From positions 744,001 to 808,000 of the forward strand of contig NZ_JNYQ01000001.1 in assembly GCF_000717245.1 (NCBI RefSeq): 64,000 bases of DNA. Direction: 5' to 3'. How positions within the stretch are numbered: the first letter of the stretch is position 1; every line of letters begins with the position of its first letter. The position numbers and the translations under genes were made by a program. This stretch comes from Kitasatospora papulosa (GTDB lineage Bacteria > Actinomycetota > Actinomycetes > Streptomycetales > Streptomycetaceae). A model generated the notes under the pieces. That model saw only the letters and a program-made list of their open reading frames with translations. It was not told where the DNA came from and did not search any database. This document shows positions 41,458 to 49,893 of the stretch, piece after piece.

Positions 41458-42489
41458 TCAGACGGCCAGCAGATCGTCCAGCGACCCCCGGCCGGCCAGT
41501 TCCGCCGTGGCGGCGGGGCCCTCCTTCGCGGCGGCGTACCGGCCCGAGGTCAGCGCCCACTCGTAGTTGCCGCTGATCCAGTGCTGGATGGCTTCCACGC
41601 CCATCCGCACCTGGTCCCGCTGCTCGGCGCCGAGACCGAGCTCCTGGCACATCGCCGGTACGCGCGCCTCGAGTGCGAGGTACTCCTCCAGGCACCGGGT
41701 GGTCATGCGGTACGCCTCGTCGGCGGCCTGCTCCCACGTGCCGCCGCGCTCGCGGTGCAGCACGGCGATGAGGTTGTGGCCGTCGCCGCGGCGCTTCTCC
41801 CGCTCGAAGGAGTGGATGTCGTTCATGAAGCCGATGGTGTCCGCGGCGAGGTCCCGCATCCTGACCATCAGCTCGTGCGCCTGCACCTGGGCCGGCACCT
41901 CGAAGCCGCGGCTGCGTTCACCCGCGTCGATGCTGTGGTGGATGCCCACGGTGCGGCGGCGGAAGTCCGCGTACTCCTCGATGCCGAGGGTTCCGGCCCG
42001 GCCCTCGGCAGCCAGGTCGACCTCCTCGGTGTGTGCCACGAGGAAGCGCCCCCAGGAGGCGGCGAACCTGGTCTTCCAAGTCAGGGACATGCCATCCGAG
42101 AGGTGGGCCCACACCTCCGCCCAGGCCACGGTGATCGGGCAGACCACGCGGGGGGCCGTCCCCGCGGGCCGGAGCGGCGTGGCTATCAGCTCCCGCGCGA
42201 CCTCTGCTATGCGGTCCGCGCGGTCGGGGCTCCCCGAGTCGAACTGGTCGTCGAAGAGGAAGGCCAGGGAGAACCAGTTCATCAGGACGACCATGTCCTC
42301 GGCCGAGGCGTAGGGATAGGTCCGTGCCGCGGCCTGGGGCAGGTCCCAGGACTGGTACTCCTCGAACCCGGCCTGGCTGCGTACCAGGCCCATCTCCCAC
42401 ACCCAGCGCAGGTGGCGCTCCCGTGCGTGGGCGAGGTGCTTGCTGACCGGAGCCTGGAAGGGGAGGTCGAAGGTGACGTCCTGCGGCAT
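41458..42489 (-). CDS. Class I terpene synthase (terpene cyclase family)
   Basis: A 343-residue sesquiterpene-synthase-like enzyme. It has the Asp-rich motif DDQFD at residues 80-84 in WFSLAFLFDDQFDSG, the pyrophosphate-sensor Arg at about 177-179, the NSE triad N223, S227 and E231 in NDIHSFEREK, and the C-terminal RY pair at 317-318. All metal and pyrophosphate-binding residues are present, so it should be active on a prenyl diphosphate, most likely farnesyl diphosphate. The product cannot be predicted. The ATG at 42489 has GAGAGG upstream. It is convergent with the conservon P450 and may share a pathway with it. Confidence 0.88.
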   Translation of the reverse strand: MPQDVTFDLPFQAPVSKHLAHARERHLRWVWEMGLVRSQAGFEEYQSWDLPQAAARTYPYASAEDMVVLMNWFSLAFLFDDQFDSGSPDRADRIAEVARELIATPLRPAGTAPRVVCPITVAWAEVWAHLSDGMSLTWKTRFAASWGRFLVAHTEEVDLAAEGRAGTLGIEEYADFRRRTVGIHHSIDAGERSRGFEVPAQVQAHELMVRMRDLAADTIGFMNDIHSFEREKRRGDGHNLIAVLHRERGGTWEQAADEAYRMTTRCLEEYLALEARVPAMCQELGLGAEQRDQVRMGVEAIQHWISGNYEWALTSGRYAAAKEGPAATAELAGRGSLDDLLAV

Positions 42490-42931
42490 TGGCGTCCTCT
42501 CTTGAGACGATTCACAGGCCCCCGTCCTGTGATCGGGGCGATCGGGATTGACGCCCATTGACTTGAAGTGCACGTTTTGAACCCGAATTTGATGGCTCAT
42601 CATGTGCGCACTGATGCTGCCCAGACCCTAAACGATCTATGCCGCAAGATCGGCTTCGAGGATCACTTTCCGGAATCAGCGCTTCACCCGGTGCCCGCAC
42701 TCCCGGTCGGAGCCCCTCGCGGTGGAGTACGGCGAGGTCGCAGGGGTGCGCCCGCGGCCACACCCGGCACACGCGACGGACGCGGCGGACAGGGGGGCGG
42801 AGGCCGCCCTCCCCGGGCGGTCCGCGGTGGTCCGCCTCCCGGAGACGGGGGAGGGGCGCCGTTTCGGCCGCCGCCCGGCGGCGGCGCGACGCGGAGCCCG
42901 CCCCCCGGGGGGACTCCGGGGACTCCGTGTC
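42490..42931. other. Intergenic region upstream of the terpene synthase gene
   Basis: About 440 bases. The right part is very GC-rich with a small hairpin at 42867-42885 (GCCGCCGCC with GGCGGCGGC), which could end the PPOX transcript. The part next to the terpene synthase is AT-rich for this genome (CGTTTTGAACCCGAATTTGA) and probably holds its promoter. No coding region or clear -35/-10 pair could be supported. Confidence 0.45.
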
Positions 42932-43360
42932 TCAGACCTCGCCCAGATCCGAGCTCAGCCAGTGCTGGGGACGCATGCGGACGACCACCTGCTCGCCGTG
43001 CTCCCTCCAGGCGAAGTCGACGTAGGCGTCGACCTTCTCGGCCGGCAGGTAGCGGGACGACATCTCCACCAGCTGTTCGCGGGTGGCCGGGACCGTGGCG
43101 ACCACCGGGCCCTCGACGGAGACGTAGCGGACGGTCGGCGACACACGGTCGACCACGATGCTGAAGCGCCCCGCACGGGCGATGGCGACGCCTTTGCGCG
43201 AGTCGCGACCCGTCATGATCCACAGGTCGCCGCCCGGCTCGTACGCGTACCAGATCGGGACGGCGAGCGGTGCGCGGCCCTCCTCCGTCGCGTTCACCGC
43301 CACGGTGGCCACATGCGGTTCGGCCAGGAACTGTTCACGCTCTTCACGGGTCAGGGCCAC
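42932..43360 (-). CDS. PPOX class (pyridoxamine 5'-phosphate oxidase-like) flavin or F420-binding protein
   Basis: A 142-residue split-barrel protein. It has LTREEREQFLAEPHVATVAV, PLAVPIWYAYEPGGDLWIMTG with RDSRKGVAIARAGRFSIVVD, and a C-terminal RMRPQHWLSSDLGEV. These features match the PPOX-class proteins that bind FMN or F420 and act as oxidoreductases. The GTG at 43360 was chosen because GGAGGAG lies nine bases upstream; a longer frame would add about 15 to 30 residues without conserved features. No operon partners are apparent. Confidence 0.8.
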   Translation of the reverse strand: MALTREEREQFLAEPHVATVAVNATEEGRAPLAVPIWYAYEPGGDLWIMTGRDSRKGVAIARAGRFSIVVDRVSPTVRYVSVEGPVVATVPATREQLVEMSSRYLPAEKVDAYVDFAWREHGEQVVVRMRPQHWLSSDLGEV

Positions 43361-43555
43361 AGCGGGGACTCCTCCGATTGCGGTGGTCGTTGCGTCGGGC
43401 CGCATTATCCGCCGGAACACCGGCCCGGCCGCGGACGGACACACGGGGAGGAGGGCCGCGGTCCGCGCGGCCGGGGGCTTCCGGACGCGCGGGGCGCCGG
43501 GCCGACGGACGCCCCTGGTATACCTGTGCGTTCACCACGGAGGGGGAGCGGGACG

Positions 43556-44047
43556 ATGGCTCAGGACAGGTCCGTACGGCTGAGGGACGCGACCGACCGG
43601 GACGCGGAGGAGATCACCGCCGTCTTCCTCGCCTCGCGGGCAGCCGCGCTGCCCGGTCTGCGGCGGGTGCACAGCGACGAGGACACGCTCGCCTGGATCA
43701 CCCATGTCCTGCTGCCCGGCAGCAGGACATGGGTGGCCGAGGGGGAGTCGGGGGAGCTGCTGGGCTTCGCCTCGCTCGACGGGGACGAGCTCGACCAGCT
43801 CTACCTGCGGCCCGACACGGTGCGGCAGGGCGTGGGCACACGGCTGCTGGAGCGGGTGAAGGCGGCCTCGCGCGGGGAGCTGAGCCTCTACACCTTCCGG
43901 CGCAAATCCGGCGCACGCGCCTTCTACGAGCGCCACGGCTTCGTCGCCGTGGCGTACGACGACGGCAGCCGCAACGAGGAGAACGAGCCGGACGTGCTGT
44001 ACCGGTGGACGGCGGCCCGCCGACCGGGCCACCCGGACGTCAGATGA
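43556..44047 (+). CDS. GNAT family N-acetyltransferase
   Basis: A 163-residue acetyltransferase with RDATDRDAEEITAVFLASR at the start and the acetyl-CoA loop LYLRPDTVRQGVGTRLLE (motif A, V-R-Q-G-V-G). SGARAFYERHGFVAV follows as the typical second half. Substrates of such small GNATs vary. The ATG at 43556 has AGGGGGAG upstream. A perfect 18-base inverted repeat lies inside the coding sequence (43699-43735). The last eight bases overlap the convergent glycosyltransferase gene. Confidence 0.85.
   Translation: MAQDRSVRLRDATDRDAEEITAVFLASRAAALPGLRRVHSDEDTLAWITHVLLPGSRTWVAEGESGELLGFASLDGDELDQLYLRPDTVRQGVGTRLLERVKAASRGELSLYTFRRKSGARAFYERHGFVAVAYDDGSRNEENEPDVLYRWTAARRPGHPDVR
43699..43735. repeat. 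Perfect 18-bp inverted repeat inside a GNAT coding sequence
   Basis: CACCCATGTCCTGCTGCC is followed after one base by its exact reverse complement GGCAGCAGGACATGGGTG. It encodes part of ITHVLLPGSRTWVAEG. A perfect long palindrome is uncommon within a gene and could form a strong hairpin in the mRNA. Confidence 0.85.
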
Positions 44048-44942
44048 CCGGCGGGCGGCCCAGGCGCGTCATGCGCCACACCGTGCTCCAGCGCATCGGA
44101 CGGCGCACGCCGCACTCGGTGCGCACCCCCTCGGCGAAGCCGGCCGCCCAGGCGCGCAGGCCGGCGGCCGAGCGCGTACGGGCGACGGTGAGCAGGACCC
44201 AGGTGCCGAGGTAGGCGGGCACCAGGAGGAGGGGAAGGTTGCGGCGGGCCAGCCAGACGCGGTTGCGGGCGGTCATGCGGTAGTAGACCGCGTGCCGGGC
44301 CGGGGACGTCCTGGGGTGCTGGAGCAGCAGCCCGGGCTCGTAGAGGATCTTCCAGCCCGCGTCGAGGGCCCGCCAGGACAGGTCCGTCTCCTCGTGCGTG
44401 AAGAAGAACTCGGCGGGCCAGGGGCCGGTCTCCGCGAGCATCTTCATGGACAGCGCGTGGCCGCCGCCGAGGAACGCGGTGACCGGACCGCCACGCATCG
44501 GGTCCTTGGCGCGGAGGCGCGGGACGTGCCGGCGCTGGGTCTCGCCCCGTTCGTCCGCGATACGGAAGCCGACGATGCCGAGGCCGGGGTCGGCGGCGTA
44601 CAGATCCCGGACCTTGCGGAAGACGTCCTTGTCCACCAGGAGTCCGTCGTCGTCCAGTTCGATCACCACGTCCACGTCGCCGAAGCCGGCGAGCGCGTCG
44701 AGGGCCTCGTTGCGGCCGCCGGGGCAGCCGAGGTTCTCGTCGAGTTCGAGCAGGGTGACCCCGCCGGCGAGGCCGGTCAGTCCGGGGAAGGCGCCGTAGT
44801 CGGGGAGGGGCGAGCCGTTGCCCACGACGACCACGCGGGAGGGGCGGACGTCCTGCATGGCCACCGACGCCAGCAGTGCCTCGACCTGCTCGGGGCGGTC
44901 TCCCATCGTCACGACGGATACACCGATGCGTGGTTCGGACAA
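44040..44942 (-). CDS. Glycosyltransferase family 2
   Basis: A 300-residue GT-A type glycosyltransferase. It has IGVSVVTMGDRPEQVEALL, VVVGNGSPLP, NLGCPGGRNEALDAL, the nucleotide-sugar-binding DDD in VVIELDDDGLL, and EETDLSWRALDAGW with the catalytic region. Two hydrophobic stretches near the C-terminus may attach it to the membrane. It resembles rhamnosyltransferase-like enzymes. The TTG start at 44942 was chosen because AGGAG lies seven bases upstream and the conserved fold starts four codons later. It follows the GNAT gene at 45019 on the same strand. Confidence 0.83.
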   Translation of the reverse strand: MSEPRIGVSVVTMGDRPEQVEALLASVAMQDVRPSRVVVVGNGSPLPDYGAFPGLTGLAGGVTLLELDENLGCPGGRNEALDALAGFGDVDVVIELDDDGLLVDKDVFRKVRDLYAADPGLGIVGFRIADERGETQRRHVPRLRAKDPMRGGPVTAFLGGGHALSMKMLAETGPWPAEFFFTHEETDLSWRALDAGWKILYEPGLLLQHPRTSPARHAVYYRMTARNRVWLARRNLPLLLVPAYLGTWVLLTVARTRSAAGLRAWAAGFAEGVRTECGVRRPMRWSTVWRMTRLGRPPVI

Positions 44943-45018
44943 GGCTCGGCTCCTGGGTTCCCGGTGGGCTGCGCGACCGCGGGTGCGCCGCGGTGCCCGT
45001 GATCGTAACGTCCCGCGT

Positions 45019-45600
45019 TCAGACCCCGGTGGGCGCCCGGTCATCGGGATGACGGTCCTCGTTCAACCGGGCGTAGATCAGCATGTCCCGGCGCCGGCCC
45101 CCGATCTCCCGCCAGCCGCGCAGCAGGCCCTCGCACCGGTAGCCGGCGCTCTCCGCGGTCCTCACCGAGGCCGTGTTCCAGGGCTCCATGAGGACCTGCG
45201 CCCGAGGGATGCGCAGCTCGTGCAGGGCCCACGTGGTGACCGTGCGCAGTGCCGCCCCCGCGACCCCCTGGCCGCGCCCTGGGGCCGTCATCCAGTAGCC
45301 GAGCGTCGCCCGGCCCTCGGCCGCGTCCGTGAGCCGGATCCCGATGGCGCCGACCGGCCGCCGGTCCCGGGTGCGCGCGATGGCGAACGGATACCCGGTC
45401 CCGGCGGCTGCCCGGTCCCACTGGCGCCGGACGAAGGCCTCCGCCGCCTCGTCGGAGTACGGCGAGGGAATCGTCGTGATCAGTGGGATGTAGTCGTCCG
45501 CCGCCGCCTCGCGGACGAGGGGCAGGTCGCTCATCTCCCACGGGCGCAGGACGAAATCGGCTCCGGCGGTCAGGCTGGGGACGGTCAGCGGTGGGGCCAT
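45019..45600 (-). CDS. GNAT family N-acetyltransferase, RimJ/RimL type
   Basis: A 193-residue acetyltransferase. It begins with a short leader and FVLRPWEMSDLPLVREAA. It then has GYWMTAPGRGQGVAGAALRTV, which is the acetyl-CoA loop, and WNTASVRTAESAGYRCEGLLRGW. The family acetylates ribosomal proteins, antibiotics or metabolites. The second ATG (45600) is preferred, as GGCAGG lies nine bases before it. As sequenced, the upstream MFS frame reads into this gene in another frame after a frameshift. Confidence 0.84.
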   Translation of the reverse strand: MAPPLTVPSLTAGADFVLRPWEMSDLPLVREAAADDYIPLITTIPSPYSDEAAEAFVRRQWDRAAAGTGYPFAIARTRDRRPVGAIGIRLTDAAEGRATLGYWMTAPGRGQGVAGAALRTVTTWALHELRIPRAQVLMEPWNTASVRTAESAGYRCEGLLRGWREIGGRRRDMLIYARLNEDRHPDDRAPTGV

Positions 45601-45644
45601 GCCCGCCATCCTGCCGCGCCCGTGCCCCGCCGCAGGGGCCCGAC

Positions 45645-47092
45645 TCACCCGGCGGGCGTACGGCTGCCGGACCGGCCGAGGAACACCCCCCCGCGAGCAG
45701 CGCTCCCGCGAGGACGAGGACGGAGTTGACCAGGACCGCCGCCGAGACACCGGACAGCACCGCACCGGGCCCGGTGGCCGTACCCGTCCGGGCGGTGACG
45801 ACCGCGCTCATGACCGGGATGCCCAGGGTGATCCCGACCTGCTGCGTCATCGTGGCCAGCCCGGTGGCCAGGCCCTGTTCCGTGTCGGGGAGACCGGAGG
45901 TGGCGGTGACCATGAAGCCCACGATCATCAGCATGTTGCCGACGCCGCCGACGAAGGTCGCGGCCAGCAGGAACGCGATCCAGCCGTCCGAGGTGCCGAG
46001 CGCCACCAGGGAGAGCGTCGCGGCGGCCTGGGCGACGCCGCCGAGGACGATGGCGCGCCGGTTGCCGAACCTGCCGACCGCCCGTCCGCCGAGCAGGCCG
46101 CCGGTCACGGTGCCGGCCCCCAGCACGCCGAAGGCGAGTCCGGTGGCGAGCGGGGAGTAGCCGAGGACCTCCTGGAGGTAGAGCGTCAGCAGGAAGACGA
46201 GGGAGGTCTCCGTGACGAAGGCGATCAGCCCGGTGGCGTTCCCCCAGATGACGCTGCGCCGCCGGAGGATGTGCACGGGCACCAGGGGGGCCGCCGCCCG
46301 CTTCTCGACGAACCAGAACGCGACGAGGAGAGCGGCACCCGCCAGGAGGGCGGTCAGCGTGGTGGGCGTGGTCCAGCCGGACTCGCCGGCCTGCGTCAGT
46401 CCGTGGACGAGGAGGAGCAGACCGCCGGTGACGGCCGCGGCGCCCGGCAGGTCGAGCTTCGGACGCTCGGCCGGCCGGGACTCGGAGATCACGGACGGGG
46501 CGAGCGCGACGACGAGCGCGGCGACGGGGACGTTGACGAAAAAGGCCCAGCGCCAGGAGAGCAGGTCGGTCAGCAGGCCGCCGAGGACCGCCCCCGCCGT
46601 GAAACCCGCGGACATCAGGGCACCGTTGAGGCCGAGGGCGCGCTCGCGCAGCGGGCCCTCCTTGAACGCCGTGGTCAGCAGGGCGAGTCCGGCCGGCGTG
46701 ACCGCCGCGGTGGCCAGACCCTGGAGGACGCGTGCGGTGAGCAGGACCTGCGGCGAGGTGGCCAGTCCGCCGAGCAGCGAGGACAGCCCGAGGACGACCA
46801 TGCCGCCGACGAACAGGCGCTTGCGCCCGACGAGATCGGCGACGCGCCCGAGCAGGAGGGTGAATCCGGCCGCGGCGAGGGCGAAGGAGGTGGCGATCCA
46901 CTGGAGGTGGCCGAGGGAGAACCCGAGCCCTTCGCCCACGGCGGGCAGGGCGACGTTCAGGATCGAGAAGTCGACGGCGATCATGAACTGTGCGCCGAGG
47001 AGGAGGACGAGGACGAGCTTCTGCCGGCCGGTCATCCGCGGTCCCGGAGTCCGGGGAGGCGCGGTGACGGATGCCGTGCTGGACGTGGACAT
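45645..47092 (-). CDS. MFS transporter (DHA2), frameshifted near its 3' end
   Basis: A drug:proton antiporter-type membrane protein with about 14 spans. It has DFSILNVALPAVGEGLGF, the motif A loop GRVADLVGRKRLFV and a second-half LSWRWAFFVNVPVAA. Near 45686-45692 the coding strand reads seven G residues. With eight, the frame gives LLAGGVFLGRSGSRTPAG and a stop at 45645, and the protein is 482 residues long. With seven, it runs on out of frame for about 200 residues into the GNAT gene. The ATG at 47092 has GGAAGGG upstream. A TetR gene is divergent. The loss of one G could be a real mutation or an error in a homopolymer. Confidence 0.82.
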
Positions 47093-47120
47093 GGGGTGCC
47101 CTTCCTGGAGACCCGAAGCT

Positions 47121-47144
47121 TTAATGGTTCTCTGGTTCCGTTAA
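47121..47144. promoter_or_regulatory. Candidate operator between MFS and TetR genes
   Basis: TTAATGG and CCGTTAA form an imperfect inverted repeat with a 10-base centre in the 105-base spacer of the divergent pair. Such placement is typical of TetR operators. Confidence 0.5.
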
Positions 47145-47197
47145 GATGGAGCACACCGTAACAGGGGTCGGTCAACTAATGGAACTGGAGTGCCGTT

Positions 47198-47809
47198 ATG
47201 GATGCGGTCGATGGTGAGCCGGGCACGGTCCGGCCCGGTGGTCGCACGGCCCGGGTGCGGGAGTCCGTGCTGCGCGCGGCCGGTGACGCGCTGGTCGAGC
47301 AGGGTTTCAACGGGCTCGATCTCGCCGATGTCGCCCGCCGCGCCGAGGTCGGCAAGACCACGGTCTACCGGCGCTGGTCCACCACGGCGGGACTGGTCGC
47401 CGACCTGCTGACGGACATGGCGGAGCAGTCCGAGCCGCGCAGCGACACGGGATCCCTGGACGAGGACCTCCGGGCCAACGCGCGTCTGGTGGTGCGGACG
47501 CTGACCGACGCGCGCCAGGGCCCCCTCTTCGCCGCCGTCGTCGCCGCCGCGACCTGCGACCGCCGGACGGCCGAGGCGCTGCACCGCTTCTACGCGGTGC
47601 GCATCGAGGAGTGGGCCGGCTGTGTCGACGCGGCCGCCGGCCGGGGTGAACTGCCCCCGGGCACCGATGCCCGCGAGGTGATCCGGGCGGTGTCGGCGCC
47701 GCTCTACTACCGGCTTCTGGCCAGCGGGGACCCGCTCGACGAGACGGTCGCCGACCGGGCGGCCGCGGCGGCGGCGGTCGCGGCGCGCGCGGGCGTGTAC
47801 GTGAGCTGA
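47198..47809 (+). CDS. TetR family repressor
   Basis: A 203-residue repressor with the HTH VRESVLRAAGDALVEQGFNG and LADVARRAEVGKTTVYRRWS. The C-terminal domain resembles the TetR_C_16 type (RQGPLFAAVVAAATCDRRTAEALHRFY). It is divergent from the frameshifted MFS gene, with an inverted repeat between them, so it likely represses the exporter and itself until a substrate binds. Confidence 0.86.
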   Translation: MDAVDGEPGTVRPGGRTARVRESVLRAAGDALVEQGFNGLDLADVARRAEVGKTTVYRRWSTTAGLVADLLTDMAEQSEPRSDTGSLDEDLRANARLVVRTLTDARQGPLFAAVVAAATCDRRTAEALHRFYAVRIEEWAGCVDAAAGRGELPPGTDAREVIRAVSAPLYYRLLASGDPLDETVADRAAAAAAVAARAGVYVS

Positions 47810-47881
47810 CGCAGGGGCGCGGGAACGGACCCGAGGGCGGCGCTTGACCTCCTGTGCACTTCAACTCCTAGCTTCTGCGGC

Positions 47882-48880
47882 ATGAGGACCGAAACGGAAC
47901 GGCGGCGCAGGACGCTCGGCGGCAGCGGGACGGACGTGGGTGCACTCGGCTTCGGGTGCTGGGCGATCGGCGGTGAGTGGTCGACGCCCGACGGGGGCCC
48001 GCTCGGCTGGGGCGTGGTCGACGACGACGAGTCGGTGGCCGCGGTCCGCCGGGCGCTCGACCTCGGGGTGACCTTCTTCGACACCGCGGACGTGTACGGG
48101 GCCGGGCACAGCGAGCGGGTGCTGGGCAGGGCGCTCGCGGGAAGGCGGGACGAGGTCGTCGTCGCCACCAAATGGGGCAACCTCTTCGACGAGCGGACCC
48201 GGACGATGGACGGCGCCGACCGGTCCCCGGAGTACGCCCGCCGGGCGCTCGTCGCCTCGCTGCGCAGGCTGGGGACCGACCGGATCGACCTGTACCAGCT
48301 GCACCTGGGCGACACCCCGCTCGCCGAGGCGGCGGAACTGCGCGACGCCTGCGAGGAGTTCGTGGCCGAAGGGCTGATCAGGTCCTACGGCTGGAGCACC
48401 GACGACCCGGGACGCGCCGCGCTGTTCGCCGCGGGTGAGCACTGCGCGGCGGTCCAGCACGCCTGCAACGTGCTGGAGGACGCCCCCGGAATGCTGGACC
48501 TCAGTGAGGAGCAAGGCCTGATCAGCGTCATCCGGAGCCCCTTGGCCATGGGCCTCCTCGCCGGGGCCCGGGGCAGGAGCCCACGGGCGGACGCGGGGGA
48601 CATCCGGTCCGCCCCGCCCGCCTGGCTGAGCTGGTTCGAGGAGGGCGGGGTGCCGTCGGAGCACTGGGTGAAGCGGGTCGAGGCCGTCCGCGAGGTGCTG
48701 ACGGCCGACGGCCGCACCCTGGCGCAGGGGGCACTCGGCTGGCTGTGGGCGCGCAGCGGACGGACGGTGCCGATCCCCGGCTTCCGGACCGTCGCGCAGG
48801 CCGAGGAGAACGCGGCCGCCCTCACCCGCGGCCCGTTGCGGCACGGGCAGATGGAGGAGATCGCCGGCCTGCTCGCCTGA
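47882..48880 (+). CDS. Aldo/keto reductase
   Basis: A 332-residue NADPH-dependent oxidoreductase of the (beta/alpha)8 barrel type. It has GALGFGCWAIGGEW, the DTADVYGAGHSERVLGRAL segment with catalytic Asp and Tyr, VVATKWGNLF with Lys, DRIDLYQLHLGD with His in the family position, and the cofactor end VPIPGFRTVAQAEEN. The ATG at 47882 begins just before the conserved region. It follows the TetR gene on the same strand by 72 bases, but a common transcript is not certain. Confidence 0.88.
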   Translation: MRTETERRRRTLGGSGTDVGALGFGCWAIGGEWSTPDGGPLGWGVVDDDESVAAVRRALDLGVTFFDTADVYGAGHSERVLGRALAGRRDEVVVATKWGNLFDERTRTMDGADRSPEYARRALVASLRRLGTDRIDLYQLHLGDTPLAEAAELRDACEEFVAEGLIRSYGWSTDDPGRAALFAAGEHCAAVQHACNVLEDAPGMLDLSEEQGLISVIRSPLAMGLLAGARGRSPRADAGDIRSAPPAWLSWFEEGGVPSEHWVKRVEAVREVLTADGRTLAQGALGWLWARSGRTVPIPGFRTVAQAEENAAALTRGPLRHGQMEEIAGLLA

Positions 48881-48896
48881 GGCCCGGCACGCCGGT

Positions 48897-48934
48897 CCGT
48901 CCGAGCGGGCGCGGGCCGCCGCCCGTGTGGACGG
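48897..48934. terminator. Terminator between aldo/keto reductase and methyltransferase genes
   Basis: CCGTCC pairs with GGACGG, and after symmetric three-base bulges CGGGCG pairs with CGCCCG. It lies between two convergent genes, eight bases from the methyltransferase stop. Confidence 0.6.
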
Positions 48935-48941
48935 GCCGGGG

Positions 48942-49739
48942 TCAGGCCTTGCGGGCCACCGCCACGTACTCCCCGCTGTGCGCGCCCTCCTGGCCGGGGA
49001 CCGGCTCGCCGAGCTCCGGGTGCCACTCCTCGGCGGCCAGGATCCCGGGAGCGACCAGGTCGAGCCCGTCGAAGAAGCGGGCGAAGCGGTCGCGGTCACG
49101 CATGTCCAGGGTCAGGCCGTTGGCCCGGTACATGTCGCGGACCTTCTGGGACGCCTCCGCGGGGTGAAAGTCGGGAGTGAGGTGCGAGATCACCAGGTAA
49201 CTGCCGGGCGCCAGCGCCGCGGTCAGCCGCTCCACCACCGCGTAGGCACCCATCTCGTCGCTCAGGAAATGCAGCAGCGCGTTCAGGGACAGGCCGACCG
49301 GGCGGTCGAAGTCGAGGACCTCGGCCGCCTCGGCCAGGATGCGGTCGGTCTCCCGTGCGTCGGCCTGCACATAGCCGAGAGCCCCCTCGGGGGTCCCGTT
49401 CAGCAGGGCCTGGGCGTGGCTGAGGACGACGGGGTCGTTGTCGCAGTAGACGACCCGGGCGTCCGGGGAGACGGCCTGGGCCACCTGGTGCAGATTGGGT
49501 TCGGTGGGGATGCCGGTGCCTATGTCCAGGAACTGCCGGATCCCCTGCCCCGCCAGCCACCTGGTGGCCCGGTGGGTGAACGCCCGGTTCATGCGCGCCA
49601 TGACGGGGATGACGGGGGCGAACGCGGTCAGCCGCCTGCCCAGCTCCTCGTCCACCGGGTAGTTGTCCTTCCCGCCGAGGTACCAGTCGTACAGCCGCGC
49701 CGGGTGCGGCTTGCTGGTGTCGATGTCTGCAGGCGCCAT
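48942..49739 (-). CDS. SAM-dependent methyltransferase, DUF574 type
   Basis: A 265-residue protein of the DUF574/Methyltransf_19 group common in streptomycetes. It has the family N-terminus KPHPARLYDWYLGGKDNYPVD, the SAM motif FLDIGTGIPTEPNLHQVA, VVYCDNDPVVLSHAQALL and VGLSLNALLHFLSDEM. The function is unknown. The ATG at 49739 is the conserved start. An inverted repeat lies 23 bases upstream. Confidence 0.87.
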   Translation of the reverse strand: MAPADIDTSKPHPARLYDWYLGGKDNYPVDEELGRRLTAFAPVIPVMARMNRAFTHRATRWLAGQGIRQFLDIGTGIPTEPNLHQVAQAVSPDARVVYCDNDPVVLSHAQALLNGTPEGALGYVQADARETDRILAEAAEVLDFDRPVGLSLNALLHFLSDEMGAYAVVERLTAALAPGSYLVISHLTPDFHPAEASQKVRDMYRANGLTLDMRDRDRFARFFDGLDLVAPGILAAEEWHPELGEPVPGQEGAHSGEYVAVARKA

Positions 49740-49761
49740 CGCCGTCCCGTTCTCCGATGCG

Positions 49762-49788
49762 GGTATCGCCGCTCTGGGCGGCGATACC
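49762..49788. promoter_or_regulatory. Perfect 11-bp inverted repeat upstream of the DUF574-type gene
   Basis: GGTATCGCCGC and GCGGCGATACC flank a five-base loop. It lies just before the methyltransferase start. It could be an operator, a leader hairpin or the terminator of the PhzF gene upstream. Confidence 0.6.
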
Positions 49789-49893
49789 GGCTGACCGATC
49801 AACCTGGCAGCAGCATAGGGGCGTTGGGGTCGGACGAGGTGGGGCGGCCCTCCGCTACCGACTCGGGCGTGCCCGGCGGGCCCGCCCTCCCCG

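Noticed and set aside
40143..42489. A full biosynthetic gene cluster around the terpene synthase
   Set aside because: Only one synthase and one atypical P450 are present. The neighbours are signalling genes, so a wider cluster is not supported.
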